This document shows, one piece after another, positions 62,819-64,000 of a DNA stretch of 64,000 nucleotides; position 1 is the stretch's first letter; every line of letters begins with the position of its first letter. The notes under the pieces were generated by a model. That model searched no databases, had not been told where the DNA came from, and saw only the letters and a program-made list of their open reading frames with translations. The stretch comes from Paenibacillus phocaeensis (lineage in GTDB: Bacteria; Bacillota; Bacilli; Paenibacillales; Paenibacillaceae): contig NZ_FCOQ01000009.1 in the NCBI RefSeq assembly GCF_900021165.1, positions 1 to 64,000 on the forward strand, written 5' to 3'. The position numbers and the translations under genes are program-made.

Positions 62819-63286
62819 CTATTTATTTACATGGGCATCGGGCGCTTTATCCATAACAAGATTTAGTTTGAGGTTATATTCTAAAAATGATTTTAGTCCA
62901 CAGAGAACGATCGTATATCCCCCCATGGAGTCCATACATTGATTCAATAGTTCATCCGTATTGCCAACGAATCCATAGTTCTCAATGGAAACAAAGGTTT
63001 CATTAGCAGTGGTTGGAGTAAAGTTCCATTCAATCGTAGTGCCATCGGAGGAATCAATAACAATGCGTTTGTTATTCTCGATCTCTCTCACATCGATTTC
63101 ATCCGAAACCCCATACATCTCCCACTCCCAAAGAACTCGTTTTCCAACTTCTAGTTTTCCACTACTTTTTGTGAACCAAAAGTTCGTAGTAATCTCAGGG
63201 TTAATAAAGGCTTCAAACACTTCTTCGACAGGTTTTCTAATAAGCATTTCGGATTTCACAACGGGTCCTTGGTTTACTAATTCCAT
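62819..63286 (-). CDS. SRPBCC/AHSA1-type protein
   Basis: A 155-residue START-like fold protein: VVKSEMLIRKPVEEVFEAFI, the WFTKSSGKLEVGKRVLWEWE turn, and a long C-terminal helix (MGGYTIVLCGLKSFLEYNL). Members bind small hydrophobic ligands; this branch is mostly uncharacterised. Single gene. Confidence 0.83.
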   Translation of the reverse strand: MELVNQGPVVKSEMLIRKPVEEVFEAFINPEITTNFWFTKSSGKLEVGKRVLWEWEMYGVSDEIDVREIENNKRIVIDSSDGTTIEWNFTPTTANETFVSIENYGFVGNTDELLNQCMDSMGGYTIVLCGLKSFLEYNLKLNLVMDKAPDAHVNK

Positions 63287-63310
63287 AAGATATTCCCCTT
63301 TCGTATCATT

Positions 63311-63455
63311 TTACCATTCAAATTTTAACTGTAGCGAATCACAAATTGGCATATAGCCGATCTTTCGATAGATGCTATTGGATGTGGGATTTGCTAAGTC
63401 CGTATATAAGACGCACTTCTTAAATCCTTTGTCCAATGCAAGTTGGCTGATATTC
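63311..63455 (-). pseudogene. C-terminal remnant of a GNAT acetyltransferase
   Basis: About 48 codons ending at TAA 63311: NISQLALDKGFKKCVLYTDL and ANPTSNSIYRKIGYMPICDS, the last strand-helix units of a GNAT fold (YkkB-like). The N-terminal two-thirds, including most of the acetyl-CoA site, is missing; the sequence runs directly into the end of the next gene. Confidence 0.65.
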
Positions 63456-63460
63456 CAACT

Positions 63461-64000
63461 CTATTTTTTACTGTGGTATAAAAACTCAACTTCACGGTCC
63501 AGCAAATATCGATATTCCAATAGTTGCATGGTTCTTTCTCTAATTCTTTCCTTTATAACCGTGTCGAGACTTACCGATCCTTGGGATCCTAGGTAACCAT
63601 TATCAATAAATGCCGTCTCTACAAATTTTGTTTCCTTTAAGTGATACTGTAACCATTCTTTCTGCGATTCAATCAGTGCTTCCCTTGGTTCTTTATCCAA
63701 CTTTGAAAGAAGCTTGTTATATATTTGATTCAACTCTTTATCCCAAATCTCGGTATATTTGCTTTCCAACGCCCCCCATCTCAATGTAGTCACCTCATCG
63801 GAGTTTTGTAATTCCTGAAGTTCCACTTCATAATCATGATCTATAGGGTTTCGAAGCATTTCATCATAAAATTCTCCACTCAAATCATAGTTCCCGATGC
63901 TCATGGATAACACTTCGTTGTTAGAAGGATCTAATTGACCTTCAGTTTTTTCTTTCGATGCTGTTCCATTACCTGTACTCCCTACATCAGGAGCCAAATC
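63461..64000 (-). CDS. LprI-like (DUF1311) protein, cut by window edge
   Basis: At least 178 residues, the 5' end lies beyond 64000. The C-terminal half has the lysozyme-inhibitor LprI pattern: WDKELNQIYNKLLSKLDKEP, REALIESQKEWLQYH and a long terminal helix (RERTMQLLEYRYLLDREVEF). It is preceded by a polar, Gly/Asn/Ser-rich stretch like the linker of a lipoprotein. It is probably surface-exposed; the signal peptide would be outside the window. Confidence 0.68.
   Translation of the reverse strand, partial: DLAPDVGSTGNGTASKEKTEGQLDPSNNEVLSMSIGNYDLSGEFYDEMLRNPIDHDYEVELQELQNSDEVTTLRWGALESKYTEIWDKELNQIYNKLLSKLDKEPREALIESQKEWLQYHLKETKFVETAFIDNGYLGSQGSVSLDTVIKERIRERTMQLLEYRYLLDREVEFLYHSKK

Overview
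The window looks like a chromosomal segment of a Paenibacillaceae-type Gram-positive (Paenibacillus or a close relative). The pointers are strong AGGAGG-type ribosome binding sites with GTG and TTG starts, lipobox lipoproteins, an S-layer-homology exported protein, YesM/YesN-type sensor kinase/AraC-response-regulator pairs next to sugar ABC transporters, a BstA-like (bacillithiol) DinB protein, a YjcZ-like mini-protein and c-di-AMP riboswitches. This placement is inference from gene content; no 16S rRNA or tRNA gene was recognised.

Layout. 1-12.4 kb is mostly single genes: a cut-off MocR-type regulator divergent from an FMN-binding oxidase-like protein, an aminotransferase, the EcsAB transporter with a DEAD-box helicase, an SDR oxidoreductase, CheX, a LysR regulator with a PHP phosphatase, a GNAT/DUF1361 pair and an alkyltransferase-like protein. 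Two unusual intergenic repeat blocks lie here: four 21-bp dyads spaced exactly 52 bp apart (6304-6480), and a 183-bp mirror-symmetric inverted repeat (7503-7685). 12.4-22.5 kb carries a NagZ-type glycosidase lipoprotein, a LOG protein, a 5'-damaged DinB gene, a MerR/TipAS regulator, an exported YcdB-SLH protein and the selD-mnmH pair for tRNA 2-selenouridine, divergent from a DUF318-type permease.

23.1-31.2 kb is the most interesting part: a potassium-uptake operon read on the minus strand. It starts with a promoter, then two consecutive c-di-AMP (ydaO/yuaA) riboswitches each followed by a terminator, then two small unrecognised genes, kdpF, kdpA, kdpB, kdpC, and finally a 785-residue protein made of two tandem KdpD N-terminal modules (KdpD plus USP domain, twice) with no membrane or kinase part and no kdpE. 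Potassium uptake therefore appears to be gated by c-di-AMP at the RNA level and possibly again at the protein level.

31.3-34.3 kb holds small enzymes (nucleotidyltransferases, cupin, two methyltransferases). 34.7-44.3 kb is an L-arabinofuranoside utilisation locus: response regulator, sensor kinase, binding lipoprotein, two permeases, GH127 and GH43, with a probable cre site over the binding-protein promoter. 44.4-51.6 kb is a second sugar-type ABC transporter divergent from its own kinase/regulator pair.

51.7-64 kb appears more AT-rich and looks like an accessory region. Almost all genes are small, independent and on the minus strand (DinB, several GNATs, VOC, nucleotidyltransferase, SRPBCC, PhzF, LprI-like), mixed with decayed genes (a phosphotransferase with two frameshifts and no 5' end, and a GNAT tail) and folded intergenic elements. 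Within it sits a Fur-controlled siderophore module: a binding lipoprotein and an AraC regulator whose C-terminal domain resembles that binding protein.
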